From positions 1-13,956 of the forward strand of contig CAYUXF010000040.1 in the NCBI GenBank assembly GCA_964448755.1: DNA of 13,956 bases, in the 5' to 3' direction. The notes beneath the pieces were generated by a model that was given only the letters and a program-made list of their open reading frames with translations, was not told where the DNA came from and ran no database searches. The stretch is from CAYUXF01 sp964448755 (lineage in GTDB: Bacteria; Margulisbacteria; Termititenacia; Termititenacales; CAYUXF01). This document shows positions 7,039 through 13,931 of this stretch, one piece after another (within the stretch, counting starts at the first letter, position 1; each line of letters begins with the position of its first letter). The position numbers were made by a program, and so were the translations under genes.

Positions 7039-7068
7039 TTATCGACAGCTAATTAGAATAATTAAAAA
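7032..7068. repeat. AT-only inverted repeat between convergent genes
   Basis: TTTTTAATTAT (7032-7042) and ATAATTAAAAA (7058-7068) are perfect 11-bp arms separated by 15 bases. They overlap the stop codons of the beta-barrel gene and of the minus-strand gene beyond it. The position suggests a bidirectional 3'-end signal, but the stem has no GC pairs, so a terminator role is weak. Confidence 0.3.
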
Positions 7069-7567
7069 CAGCATGATCGGTATTAATTAAAAGTAGTAAT
7101 GTTTTGTTGATCAGCGTTTCTTGTTGCGGAGAATTGGACATAGTTTGTATTTCCTTAATGTCCTGGTGTATTTTTGTATAGTTAGCTATATTTTTGTTAA
7201 AAAAATAATTAAACTTACGAGGCATTTCTTGTTTTTGTTTTTTTAAAACTTTAATTGTTTCCAAAATTCGGCCATCTGATTCTTTCAAATAAGTGAGATG
7301 ATTTTCTTTAATTGTCTGCAGCAATAACTCAGGTTCTGAAATTTTTGGTTTTTTTAACTGATCTAAAGATTGCTGATAAATATCCAGGCTGGTTTTAAAA
7401 TAAGTTGCCTTGGTTGAATCGTAGTAATATTCGGCATTGCTAAGTATTTTAAAGAGCAGCTCTTTTTCTTTATTTAATTCTGCAAAGGTAGCGCTCAAGT
7501 CTTTTTGATTACTGTTGCTTGCCAGTAGGTGTTTGTTGCAAATGTTGCTATAAAGATGCAGGTTCAT
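7049..7567 (-). CDS. Hypothetical helical protein, 172 residues
   Basis: I do not recognise this protein. The ATG at 7567 has AGGAG (plus-strand ctcct, 7574-7578) six bases upstream, and the frame is uninterrupted to TAG at 7051-7049, which supports a real gene. The product has no signal peptide or membrane segment and is rich in Lys, Glu, Leu, Asn and Gln, with long helix-forming stretches (about 25-75 and 85-120) that could form coiled coils or a helical bundle. It is more AT-rich than its neighbours and lies opposite to both flanking operons, suggesting a lineage-specific or acquired gene. It shares its upstream region with the fur promoter. TATACT (plus-strand 7599-7594) is a possible -10 without a convincing -35. 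A structural or adaptor role is only a guess. Confidence 0.65.
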   Translation of the reverse strand: MNLHLYSNICNKHLLASNSNQKDLSATFAELNKEKELLFKILSNAEYYYDSTKATYFKTSLDIYQQSLDQLKKPKISEPELLLQTIKENHLTYLKESDGRILETIKVLKKQKQEMPRKFNYFFNKNIANYTKIHQDIKEIQTMSNSPQQETLINKTLLLLINTDHAVFNYSN

Positions 7568-7644
7568 TGTTTACTCCTAGTTTTTATTATTTTAGTATAG
7601 ATATAAGGTTTTCGTAAATTTTTTTTGTTTGTTGCAGAGGGCTA

Positions 7645-7673
7645 TTGACAGAAACCCTCAGGGCGGTTAATAT
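7645..7673 (+). promoter_or_regulatory. Sigma-70-type promoter of the fur-feoAB unit
   Basis: TTGACA (7645-7650), a 17-base spacer and TAATAT (7668-7673) make a near-consensus housekeeping promoter, the best in the window. Predicted transcription start is about 7680, giving a leader of about 14 bases. The spacer holds the small dyad CCCTCAGGG (7655-7663). No recognisable 7-1-7 Fur or PerR box overlaps it. Confidence 0.75.
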
Positions 7674-7693
7674 ATTGCGACGAGGTCTCAATA

Positions 7694-8131
7694 ATGAAAA
7701 AACAACAAGCATTGGAAAAATTTAATAATTATCTAGATAGCCAGAACTTACGCAAAAGTTCTGCGCGTGAAGAGATAGTGCGAGAGATCTTTTCTCTGGA
7801 TAAACACTTTCATATTCAGGAGCTGATCGATAAATTGAATATGAAAAATATTTCAAGAGCTTCGGTCTTTAGAACTATTCAATTGTTACTGGAGGCCGAT
7901 CTTTTACAAAAAACAACAGACCTGCACGGCCATGTTCATTATGAGCAAACTTTTTCTGATGAACATCACGATCATCTTATTTGTATTAAGTGCGGCAAAG
8001 AACTTGAATTTACCAGTGCTGAAATAGAGCGCTTGCAGCGGGAGATCTGCAAAAAAAATAAATTTAAGTCTTTGACCCATTCTCTGCAGATATGGGGATA
8101 TTGTGAAGAGTGTCAAAAGAGCAGAGTTTAG
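7694..8131 (+). CDS. fur: Fur-family metal-dependent repressor
   Basis: A 145-residue protein with the Fur layout. The N-terminal winged helix contains SRASVFRTIQLLLEADLLQK (~54-73). The C-terminal dimerisation domain has the metal-binding HHDHLIC stretch (91-97), structural zinc pairs C97-x2-C100 and C137-x2-C140, and the sensor-region histidines H38 and H40 (HFH). GAGG (7682-7685) precedes the ATG by eight bases. Fur proteins dimerise with Fe2+ and block iron-uptake genes. Sequence alone does not separate Fur from PerR or Zur, but the feoAB gene 27 bases downstream in the same direction favours iron. A GCCG-TGTG-CGGC hairpin lies in that short gap. Autorepression together with feoAB is expected, yet no canonical box is visible at the promoter. 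Confidence 0.88.
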   Translation: MKKQQALEKFNNYLDSQNLRKSSAREEIVREIFSLDKHFHIQELIDKLNMKNISRASVFRTIQLLLEADLLQKTTDLHGHVHYEQTFSDEHHDHLICIKCGKELEFTSAEIERLQREICKKNKFKSLTHSLQIWGYCEECQKSRV

Positions 8132-8158
8132 GCCGTGTGCGGCTAGAAAGAGAAAATA

Positions 8159-10543
8159 ATGAGTTTAAAATTATCGGAAATGAAAATAGGCGACAAAGGG
8201 GAGATCAGTTCTGTTGCGGCTAAAGGCGAAATAAGGCGCCGTTTGCTGGATATGGGCTTGGTCGAAGGAGTTCGTTTTAAGGTTTTGCGTGTAGCGCCTC
8301 TCGGCGATCCTATTATTATAAGATTGAGGGGCTTTCAACTTTCGCTGCGCCGAGAAGAGGCAGCGACTATTTTTGTTGAGCTGCTTGGACATCATCATAC
8401 TGGCGCTTGCCGTCGCCGCCGCTTGCGTGCTGACGGTGCGCTTTATTCGCCGCAGCCGGTTGGCTGCCGCAAAGCCATTAGCGACAGAAAAGAGATCGTC
8501 GTGGCATTGCTGGGGAATCCCAACAGCGGCAAAACATCTCTTTTTAATAATCTCGTCGGGGCGCACCAAAGAGTAGGTAATTTTACAGGTGTCACTATTG
8601 AAAAATATGAAGGGAGCATTAAATACCGTGGTTATAAGATCAGGGTCATTGATCTGCCCGGCACTTATTCTTTAACTGCTTATTCGCCCGAAGAGTTGGT
8701 CGCCAGAAATTTTTTGATCGAAGAAAAGCCAGATATTGTTATTGATGTTGTTGACGGTTCTAATTTAGAGCGCAATCTCTATTTAACGACACAGTTAATG
8801 GAGCTGGAAGTGGATATGCTGGTAGCGCTCAATATGTATGACGAGGTAAAAAAACAGCAGATCAAAATAGACTTGCCGCAGCTGCAAAAATTGCTCGGCT
8901 CGCACATTATTCCGACATCGTCTGTTAAAAAACAGGGTTTTGCGGAATTGCTTGATCATATTGTCCGTGTTTATGAGGGTCAGATCAGTATCGCTAAAAA
9001 TAAGCTCACTTACAGCGCAGATATAGAAGAGAAGATAAGTGCTCTGGCAGATGCCTTAGCTAAAGATGAACAGCTCGTCCAGTTTTATTCTCCGCGCTGG
9101 CTGGCAATTAAACTGCTGGAAAATGATCAGCAAATTTATCAGGCAGTAAAAGAACGCGCTGTCTGGGTCAAGGCCGAAGTGGTTTTAAAACAGGCGATCG
9201 CCGGCAGTGAAAATCAGTTTGAGGGTGATCCGGAACTGGCAATTACGGAGGATAGGCACTCATTTATTCGCGGCGCTTTAAAAGAGACAGTAGTTTTCCC
9301 TAAAGAGATAAAAAAAACACTGACAGATTATATTGACGGGATCTTGATCAACCGGCTTTTAGGGCTACCTATCTTTTTGCTGATCATGTGGCTGATCTTT
9401 CAGTTCACTTTTAAGCTTGGTGAGTTGCCGATGGGGTGGATAGAGAGTTTTTTTGGCTGGCTCGGCAATCTGGTTGCCTGGCATACGCCTGACGGCTTAT
9501 TTCGCTCGGTGTTGGTCGACGGCATAATTGCCGGCGTTGGCGGTATTTTGGTTTTTTTGCCGAATATTTTATTGCTGTTTATTGCCATCTCTTTTTTGGA
9601 GGGGAGCGGCTATATGTCGCGCGCGGCATTTGTTATAGATAAGGTTATGCATCATTTCGGTTTGCACGGCAAATCTTTTATTCCAATGATGACCGGGTTC
9701 GGCTGTTCTGTTCCCGCTTTTATGGCTTGCCGCACACTTAAGAACGATTCAGATCGTCTGACGACGATGATGGTGATCCCTTTTATGAGCTGCGGCGCTA
9801 AGCTGCCTGTTTATGTGCTGTTAATTTCTGCATTTTTCACATCCGGTATGGCAGGCAATGTTCTCTTTGGTATTTATATTTTTGGTGTCATCGTTGCTGT
9901 CTTATCAGCGAAGCTTTTGAAAAGAGCTGTTTTTAAAGGAGAGTCGGAGCCATTCGTTATGGAGTTGCCTCCTTATCGTTTTCCGACACTGCGGGCGCTT
10001 CTTTTTCAGACCTGGTTCAAAGCCAAGATGTATTTGAAAAAGGCGGGGACAACTATTCTGATCGCCTCTATTATTATCTGGCTGGCTACTAATTTTCCGC
10101 AGAGTGAAATAAAGCATAAAGAAGAGAGAGTCCAACAGTCTTATCAGCTTGAGCAATCTTATGCCGGCCGTTTTGGCAAAGCAATTGAACCGGTTATTAA
10201 ACCCCTGGGCTTTGATTGGCGCATAGGTGTGGCGCTGACCGCTGGCCTGGCTGCAAAAGAGATCGTAGTTTCAACGCTCGGCACAATTTATTCTTTAGGA
10301 GAAGTTGATGAGAGCTCTGTCGATCTCTCTGAACGTTTGCGGGAAGATCCTAAATTTAACAGGGCAGTGGCGCTTTCGCTGATGGTCTTTGTGCTGCTCT
10401 ATGTTCCTTGTTTTGCCGCGACAGCTGTTTTTCATAAAGAGGCAGGACGTAAAAAATGGACGGCGATCTATATTGCTTATTCTATGAGCGTGGCCTGGCT
10501 GCTCTCTTTTCTTGTTTATCATTTAGCTAAGCTGTTTATTTAA
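8159..10543 (+). CDS. feoAB: Ferrous iron transporter, FeoA-FeoB fusion
   Basis: A 794-residue protein. Residues 1-76 are a complete FeoA (SH3-like) domain (LSEMKIGDKGEI, RRRLLDMGLVEG, LRREEA). A 34-residue linker rich in His, Cys and Arg follows (~77-110). The FeoB G domain has G1 GNPNSGKT (119-126), G3 DLPG (165-168), G4 NMYD (225-228) and G5 near TSS (253-255). A helical regulatory region (~280-370) precedes the membrane core from ~395, with Gate motifs GFGCSVPA (513-520) and MSCGAKLPVY (543-552), later AGLAAKEIVVSTLG, and the usual membrane C-terminus. It imports Fe2+ across the inner membrane under low-oxygen conditions, coupled to nucleotide hydrolysis. FeoA-FeoB fusions are known in several phyla. 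No start codon with an RBS exists for a separate FeoB. The upstream RBS (AAAGAG, 8147-8152) is modest, consistent with coupling to fur. Confidence 0.93.
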   Translation: MSLKLSEMKIGDKGEISSVAAKGEIRRRLLDMGLVEGVRFKVLRVAPLGDPIIIRLRGFQLSLRREEAATIFVELLGHHHTGACRRRRLRADGALYSPQPVGCRKAISDRKEIVVALLGNPNSGKTSLFNNLVGAHQRVGNFTGVTIEKYEGSIKYRGYKIRVIDLPGTYSLTAYSPEELVARNFLIEEKPDIVIDVVDGSNLERNLYLTTQLMELEVDMLVALNMYDEVKKQQIKIDLPQLQKLLGSHIIPTSSVKKQGFAELLDHIVRVYEGQISIAKNKLTYSADIEEKISALADALAKDEQLVQFYSPRWLAIKLLENDQQIYQAVKERAVWVKAEVVLKQAIAGSENQFEGDPELAITEDRHSFIRGALKETVVFPKEIKKTLTDYIDGILINRLLGLPIFLLIMWLIFQFTFKLGELPMGWIESFFGWLGNLVAWHTPDGLFRSVLVDGIIAGVGGILVFLPNILLLFIAISFLEGSGYMSRAAFVIDKVMHHFGLHGKSFIPMMTGFGCSVPAFMACRTLKNDSDRLTTMMVIPFMSCGAKLPVYVLLISAFFTSGMAGNVLFGIYIFGVIVAVLSAKLLKRAVFKGESEPFVMELPPYRFPTLRALLFQTWFKAKMYLKKAGTTILIASIIIWLATNFPQSEIKHKEERVQQSYQLEQSYAGRFGKAIEPVIKPLGFDWRIGVALTAGLAAKEIVVSTLGTIYSLGEVDESSVDLSERLREDPKFNRAVALSLMVFVLLYVPCFAATAVFHKEAGRKKWTAIYIAYSMSVAWLLSFLVYHLAKLFI

Positions 10544-10555
10544 AAAATTGAGCTC

Positions 10556-10577
10556 GTAGAAAGGAGGTCTACTTTTT
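10556..10577 (+). terminator. Weak hairpin plus T-run after feoAB
   Basis: GTAGA (10556-10560) and TCTAC (10568-10572) form a 5-bp stem followed by TTTTT, 13 bases after the feoAB stop. The stem is short for an intrinsic terminator. The loop is AAGGAGG, a full Shine-Dalgarno sequence, so a translational role is an alternative. Confidence 0.3.
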
Positions 10578-10628
10578 GTTGTTCGTTAATTGAGACTTTG
10601 TCGCAATAAATTATGGGAGAAGACAATT

Positions 10629-11630
10629 ATGAGAAAAATATGGTTAGTGTTATTTTTATTTTTACAAAGCCTGAGTGCTTTTTATCAAAATGATCTTTTT
10701 GAAATAGTGATGTTTTATGATCTGCAGGATAGCGCAATAGTTAATAAAGACAATATGCATGGAAAAGATGATCCGGTGTTTAGGCTGGCTAACTGGGAAA
10801 TTGAGATCGCCGGAGAGTGCAATGAGAATATCTCCTGGTCTTACGCCGGTGCTTATGATCATAACGATGAGGATTTTGCAGGGAGAGAATATGGCCCGCG
10901 CTGGGAAACAGCCAAGTGGTATATTTCTTATGCCATTGCTAGTGCTGCAGTTTTTTCTTACGGACAGTTAGATCTGCCGATAGGGATCGATCATCGCTAC
11001 TACGGCGCTCCGGATAGATTTAGCACGGTTGATTCTCTGGCAGAGGAACTGCACGGTGCTCCTAACGAGGATATGCTGATGTTGTCTGGTGAGCAGGGCT
11101 CGTTTAATTATGCCGTTTATCGTTCGGCCGGTAATGCCGACAATCAATATGCTGATGGCGGCAGTTTGCTTTATTTGGGAAAAGACTCTACAGGAGGTCG
11201 CGCGGGGTTTTTTCTTTTGCCGCAATTGGAATTGGGCTATTCTCGTCTTTTAGAAGAAGCTCCCGCTGCTGATTTAGATAATGCCTTTGTTCGTGATATT
11301 GAAGCTTATGATCTGACCTGGAAGCTGAATCGGCAAACCCATATTTTGGCAGAGGCGGTTCGGTATGGTTACGGAGATGGGCTGGCCCATAGTCATTATG
11401 TAATGCTGGTTAATCAGCTTGGCAAATGGACTATTTCTAACCGATATGGTGAATTGAATTATGATAACGCGGAGAAGAATGATCTGCAGAGAATAACTAA
11501 TGCTATCAATTACAGTGTTGGTGAAAATTTGCGCTTGGGTCTAGATCATCAGCGCAATTTTGAGCTGGTAAAAAACGGAGAGGAAGTTGCCAATGATGTT
11601 TTAACCTGGCAGATCCTATTGATGATCTAA
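10629..11630 (+). CDS. Outer-membrane beta-barrel (porin-like) protein downstream of feoAB
   Basis: The ATG at 10629 was chosen because GGGAGAAG (10615-10622) precedes it and because it places a clean signal peptide at the N-terminus (MRKIWLVLFLFLQSLSA, cleavage before FYQND); a TTG at 10590 would add 13 unlikely residues. The 333-residue product is rich in Tyr, Trp, Asn and Gly, with repeated short amphipathic strands (WEIEIAGE, WSYAGAYDH, AVFSYGQLDLPIG, LELGYSRLL, LRLGLDHQRNFELV). That pattern is typical of a medium-size outer-membrane barrel. It ends TWQILLMI, lacking the usual terminal aromatic residue. The family is not recognised. It starts 85 bases after feoAB on the same strand, so co-expression with iron uptake is plausible and an outer-membrane metal-entry role is possible, but not shown. 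The inverted repeat at 11641-11667 follows it. Confidence 0.7.
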   Translation: MRKIWLVLFLFLQSLSAFYQNDLFEIVMFYDLQDSAIVNKDNMHGKDDPVFRLANWEIEIAGECNENISWSYAGAYDHNDEDFAGREYGPRWETAKWYISYAIASAAVFSYGQLDLPIGIDHRYYGAPDRFSTVDSLAEELHGAPNEDMLMLSGEQGSFNYAVYRSAGNADNQYADGGSLLYLGKDSTGGRAGFFLLPQLELGYSRLLEEAPAADLDNAFVRDIEAYDLTWKLNRQTHILAEAVRYGYGDGLAHSHYVMLVNQLGKWTISNRYGELNYDNAEKNDLQRITNAINYSVGENLRLGLDHQRNFELVKNGEEVANDVLTWQILLMI

Positions 11631-11640
11631 GTTTTTTTAA

Positions 11641-11667
11641 TTTCCGGAGAGTGTAACTCTCCGGAAA
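11641..11667. promoter_or_regulatory. Perfect 11-bp inverted repeat upstream of the ZIP transporter
   Basis: TTTCCGGAGAG (11641-11651) and CTCTCCGGAAA (11657-11667) are perfectly complementary around TGTAA. The stem starts 11 bases after the barrel gene's stop but has no T-tract on the 3' side in either direction; the T-run lies 5' of it. Its right arm occupies the -35 region of the next promoter. It could be an operator, a U-tract-independent terminator, or both. Confidence 0.6.
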
Positions 11668-11674
11668 CTGTTGG

Positions 11675-11683
11675 TGCTATAAT
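11675..11683 (+). promoter_or_regulatory. Extended -10 promoter of the ZIP transporter gene
   Basis: TGCTATAAT is a perfect extended -10 element (TG-N-TATAAT) located 29 bases before the start codon. No good -35 lies at 17 bases, which extended -10 promoters tolerate. That region is instead filled by the right arm of the inverted repeat. Confidence 0.6.
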
Positions 11684-11712
11684 ATTGACTAAGAACACGG
11701 AGAAACTTATTA

Positions 11713-12522
11713 ATGAATGCACATCTGGTTGGTTACGCTTTTTTATTAACTTTGCTGGCGGGTCTCTCTACCGGTATCGGCAGCGCGCTGGCTTTTTTTA
11801 CCAAACAGACCAATACCCGCTTTTTATCTGTCAGTCTTGGTTTTTCTGCCGGAGTAATGCTCTATGTCTCTTTTGTGGAGATCTTTAGCAAGGCGCAGGA
11901 AAGCCTGGTGGCTTATTTAAATGGTAGCTGGGGTGTCCTTATTACAGTGGCCGCTTTTTTTTGCGGTATTGCGCTGATCGCGCTGATCGATAATTTGATC
12001 CCCTCGCACGAAAATGTTCACGAAATGCATGACGTGGAAGAGCTGGCAGATAAAGAGGCCAGACAAGGGTTTAATAAACTCTATCGTGTTGGCATTTTTA
12101 CAGCGCTGGCAATTACTATTCACAATTTTCCAGAGGGGATGGCGACTTTTTTTAGCGCCTTAAAAAGCATTTCGCTCGGAATTCCTATCGCCATAGCTAT
12201 TGCTATTCATAATATTCCCGAGGGGATCGCGGTCTCTATTCCTATCTTTTATGCGACCGGCAGCCGCCGCAAGGCGTTTTGGTTCTCTTTTTTTTCCGGA
12301 TTAGCTGAGCCGCTGGGCGCTTTGGTAGGGTATTTAATCTTGATGCGGTTTTTTAATGATCTTATTTTCGGGATTCTCTTTGCTGCTGTGGCCGGTATTA
12401 TGGTCTATATTGCCATTGATGAACTGCTGCCTTCAGCTGAAAAATACGGCGAACATCATTTTGCCATTGGCGGCGTGATCGCCGGGATGGCGGTGATGGC
12501 GGTCAGTCTGTTATTGTTCTGA
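11713..12522 (+). CDS. zupT: ZIP-family divalent metal transporter, ZupT-like
   Basis: A 269-residue inner-membrane protein with eight predicted helices. Two signature motifs are HNFPEG (137-142, TM4) and HNIPEG (166-171, TM5), whose His and Glu residues form the binuclear metal site of ZIP transporters; GLAEPLGA with E199 follows. The loop between TM3 and TM4 holds a metal-binding-like HENVHEMHD stretch (99-107). Length is close to E. coli ZupT (257 residues). ZupT-type proteins import Zn2+ and also Fe2+, Mn2+ or Co2+; substrate preference cannot be read here, but the neighbouring fur and feoAB fit a metal-acquisition role. GGAG (11699-11702) lies ten bases before the ATG. It ends three bases from the convergent rpoN stop. 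Confidence 0.9.
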   Translation: MNAHLVGYAFLLTLLAGLSTGIGSALAFFTKQTNTRFLSVSLGFSAGVMLYVSFVEIFSKAQESLVAYLNGSWGVLITVAAFFCGIALIALIDNLIPSHENVHEMHDVEELADKEARQGFNKLYRVGIFTALAITIHNFPEGMATFFSALKSISLGIPIAIAIAIHNIPEGIAVSIPIFYATGSRRKAFWFSFFSGLAEPLGALVGYLILMRFFNDLIFGILFAAVAGIMVYIAIDELLPSAEKYGEHHFAIGGVIAGMAVMAVSLLLF

Positions 12523-12525
12523 AAA

Positions 12526-13893
12526 TTACTCTTCCAGTTTTCTTTCGTAAGATGAAGTTTCGCCAAGCTCCAGGCGGTATTTGGTGATCGTTCGTCTTTT
12601 AATATCAATGTTGCGGTGTTCTTTTAAATAGTCGGAGATTTTTTGGTCTGACATATTTTTTTGTTCTTTTAACAGCGAACGCAGCATTCCTTTAATTTGC
12701 ATAGCGGTATAGCCTTTAAAATTGCGCGGACACATATACTTGAGCGGGTAAAGCCCTTGCGGTGTTTCAGCATATTTAGTGGAAACGGCCCGGCTGATAG
12801 TGGAAGGATGAACGCCTACTTGTGAAGCCAGGTTGTTTTGCTGGAGCGGCTGCAGCCAGAAATACCCTTTTTGAAAAAATTCTTGCTGCGAATTAGTAAT
12901 TATTTTAATAATGTTATTAACGGTGTTTTGCCGTTTATTGATATTGTCTATAAATATTTTAGCTGCTTCTAATTTTTCTTTAAGATATTTTTTTGTTTCT
13001 TCATCGGTCTCTTTGTTTTCCAGCATGTTGAGATACTGATTATTTATTTTTAAGCGCGGACCTTTGGTCTCTTCCAGATTTTCATAAATAAATTTTGTTT
13101 CCGCCTGATCTTCGTTTTCTCTAATGACAAACGATGGGATAATGGTCTGTTCCTGGCGGTCGTTGCGGTACAGGTAGCCGGGGGCGGGGTTAAGATTTTT
13201 TTCCACAAATTCCGCAATGTGTTTAACGCCCTCTTCTTCAATCCCTAGCTCATCAGCTATTTCCTGGTATTTTTTCTTGGCCAGCTTTTCAAAATGATAT
13301 TTGATGGTTTTATAAATAATGTTTTGCAGTGCTTCGGACTCAAAATTAAATTCGTTGACCTGGATCAGCAGACACTCTTTTAAATTGCGGGCGCCGACCC
13401 CTTCCGGTTCCAGTGTCTGGACAATTTCTAAGACCTTATCGACATTGCAGCTTTTGACGCCGAATTTCTGCATAATTTCACGCCGGACTTCCGGGTAATC
13501 TGTTAAATAACCTTTTTCGTCAATATTGGCTATTAAGTATTTGGCAATTTGCAGGTCTTTTTCTTCAAGCTCTTCGAGCCGGATCTGCTCCTCTAAATAA
13601 TCTTGCAGAGAAGGACCGCGGTCTTTGATCTCTTTGTCGGGCATGCTTTCATCAAAGTCGACCGTGTGCGAAACCTTGCTGTCGGCCAGCGTTTTGGCAT
13701 AGGCAATTAATTCATCTTGTTTCTCAAATTCTAAGGCGGGGTTCTCAACAACTTCTTTATTAATAGAATCGATCAGTTCCGTATAAGGCAGATGCAGAGT
13801 TTTTAAGAGTTGCAGCATCCGCGGGTTAAGGACAAGTTTTAATTGCTGCGAAAGATTGAGTGATTGGTTAAGATTTAAACCTGGACCTGCCAT
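12526..13893 (-). CDS. rpoN: RNA polymerase sigma-54 factor
   Basis: A 455-residue protein, normal length for RpoN. Region I (1-55) is Gln/Leu-rich and interacts with bacterial enhancer-binding proteins (LNLSQQLKLVLNPRMLQLLK, then NPALEFE). An acidic region II runs ~56-95, followed by the core-binding domain (~95-280, with LEPEGVGARNLKECL). The DNA-binding part has FFQKGYFWLQPL (339-350), a helix-turn-helix NLASQVGVHPSTISRAV (354-370) and the RpoN box RRTITKYRLE (433-442; the usual leading Ala is Lys). It directs polymerase to -24/-12 promoters opened by ATP-dependent activators. No convincing -24/-12 site and no activator gene were found in the window. The start codon lacks a Shine-Dalgarno sequence, but the next Met (26) would remove most of region I. 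No terminator is visible. Confidence 0.96.
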   Translation of the reverse strand: MAGPGLNLNQSLNLSQQLKLVLNPRMLQLLKTLHLPYTELIDSINKEVVENPALEFEKQDELIAYAKTLADSKVSHTVDFDESMPDKEIKDRGPSLQDYLEEQIRLEELEEKDLQIAKYLIANIDEKGYLTDYPEVRREIMQKFGVKSCNVDKVLEIVQTLEPEGVGARNLKECLLIQVNEFNFESEALQNIIYKTIKYHFEKLAKKKYQEIADELGIEEEGVKHIAEFVEKNLNPAPGYLYRNDRQEQTIIPSFVIRENEDQAETKFIYENLEETKGPRLKINNQYLNMLENKETDEETKKYLKEKLEAAKIFIDNINKRQNTVNNIIKIITNSQQEFFQKGYFWLQPLQQNNLASQVGVHPSTISRAVSTKYAETPQGLYPLKYMCPRNFKGYTAMQIKGMLRSLLKEQKNMSDQKISDYLKEHRNIDIKRRTITKYRLELGETSSYERKLEE

Positions 13894-13913
13894 AAAGATA
13901 GTTTAGTATAATA

Positions 13914-13931
13914 ATATTGTATTTACAATAT
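13914..13931. promoter_or_regulatory. Perfect 18-bp palindrome upstream of rpoN
   Basis: ATATTGTA-TT-TACAATAT has perfect 8-bp arms and lies 20 bases upstream of the rpoN start. On the minus strand a TATACT (13910-13905) lies just downstream of it and a TATAAT (13953-13948) upstream. It would therefore sit either in the promoter spacer or in the 5' leader. On the plus strand a TATAAT at 13907-13912 could serve a divergent transcript. It is probably a repressor operator; the protein is unknown. Confidence 0.5.

Noticed and set aside
10590..10628. TTG start for the feoAB-downstream barrel
   Set aside because: It would put a charged, Cys-containing stretch in front of a complete signal peptide that begins at ATG 10629 with its own RBS.
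11685..11888. Short frame overlapping the start of the ZIP gene
   Set aside because: It is an out-of-frame shadow of the ZIP gene, with no RBS and no recognisable features.
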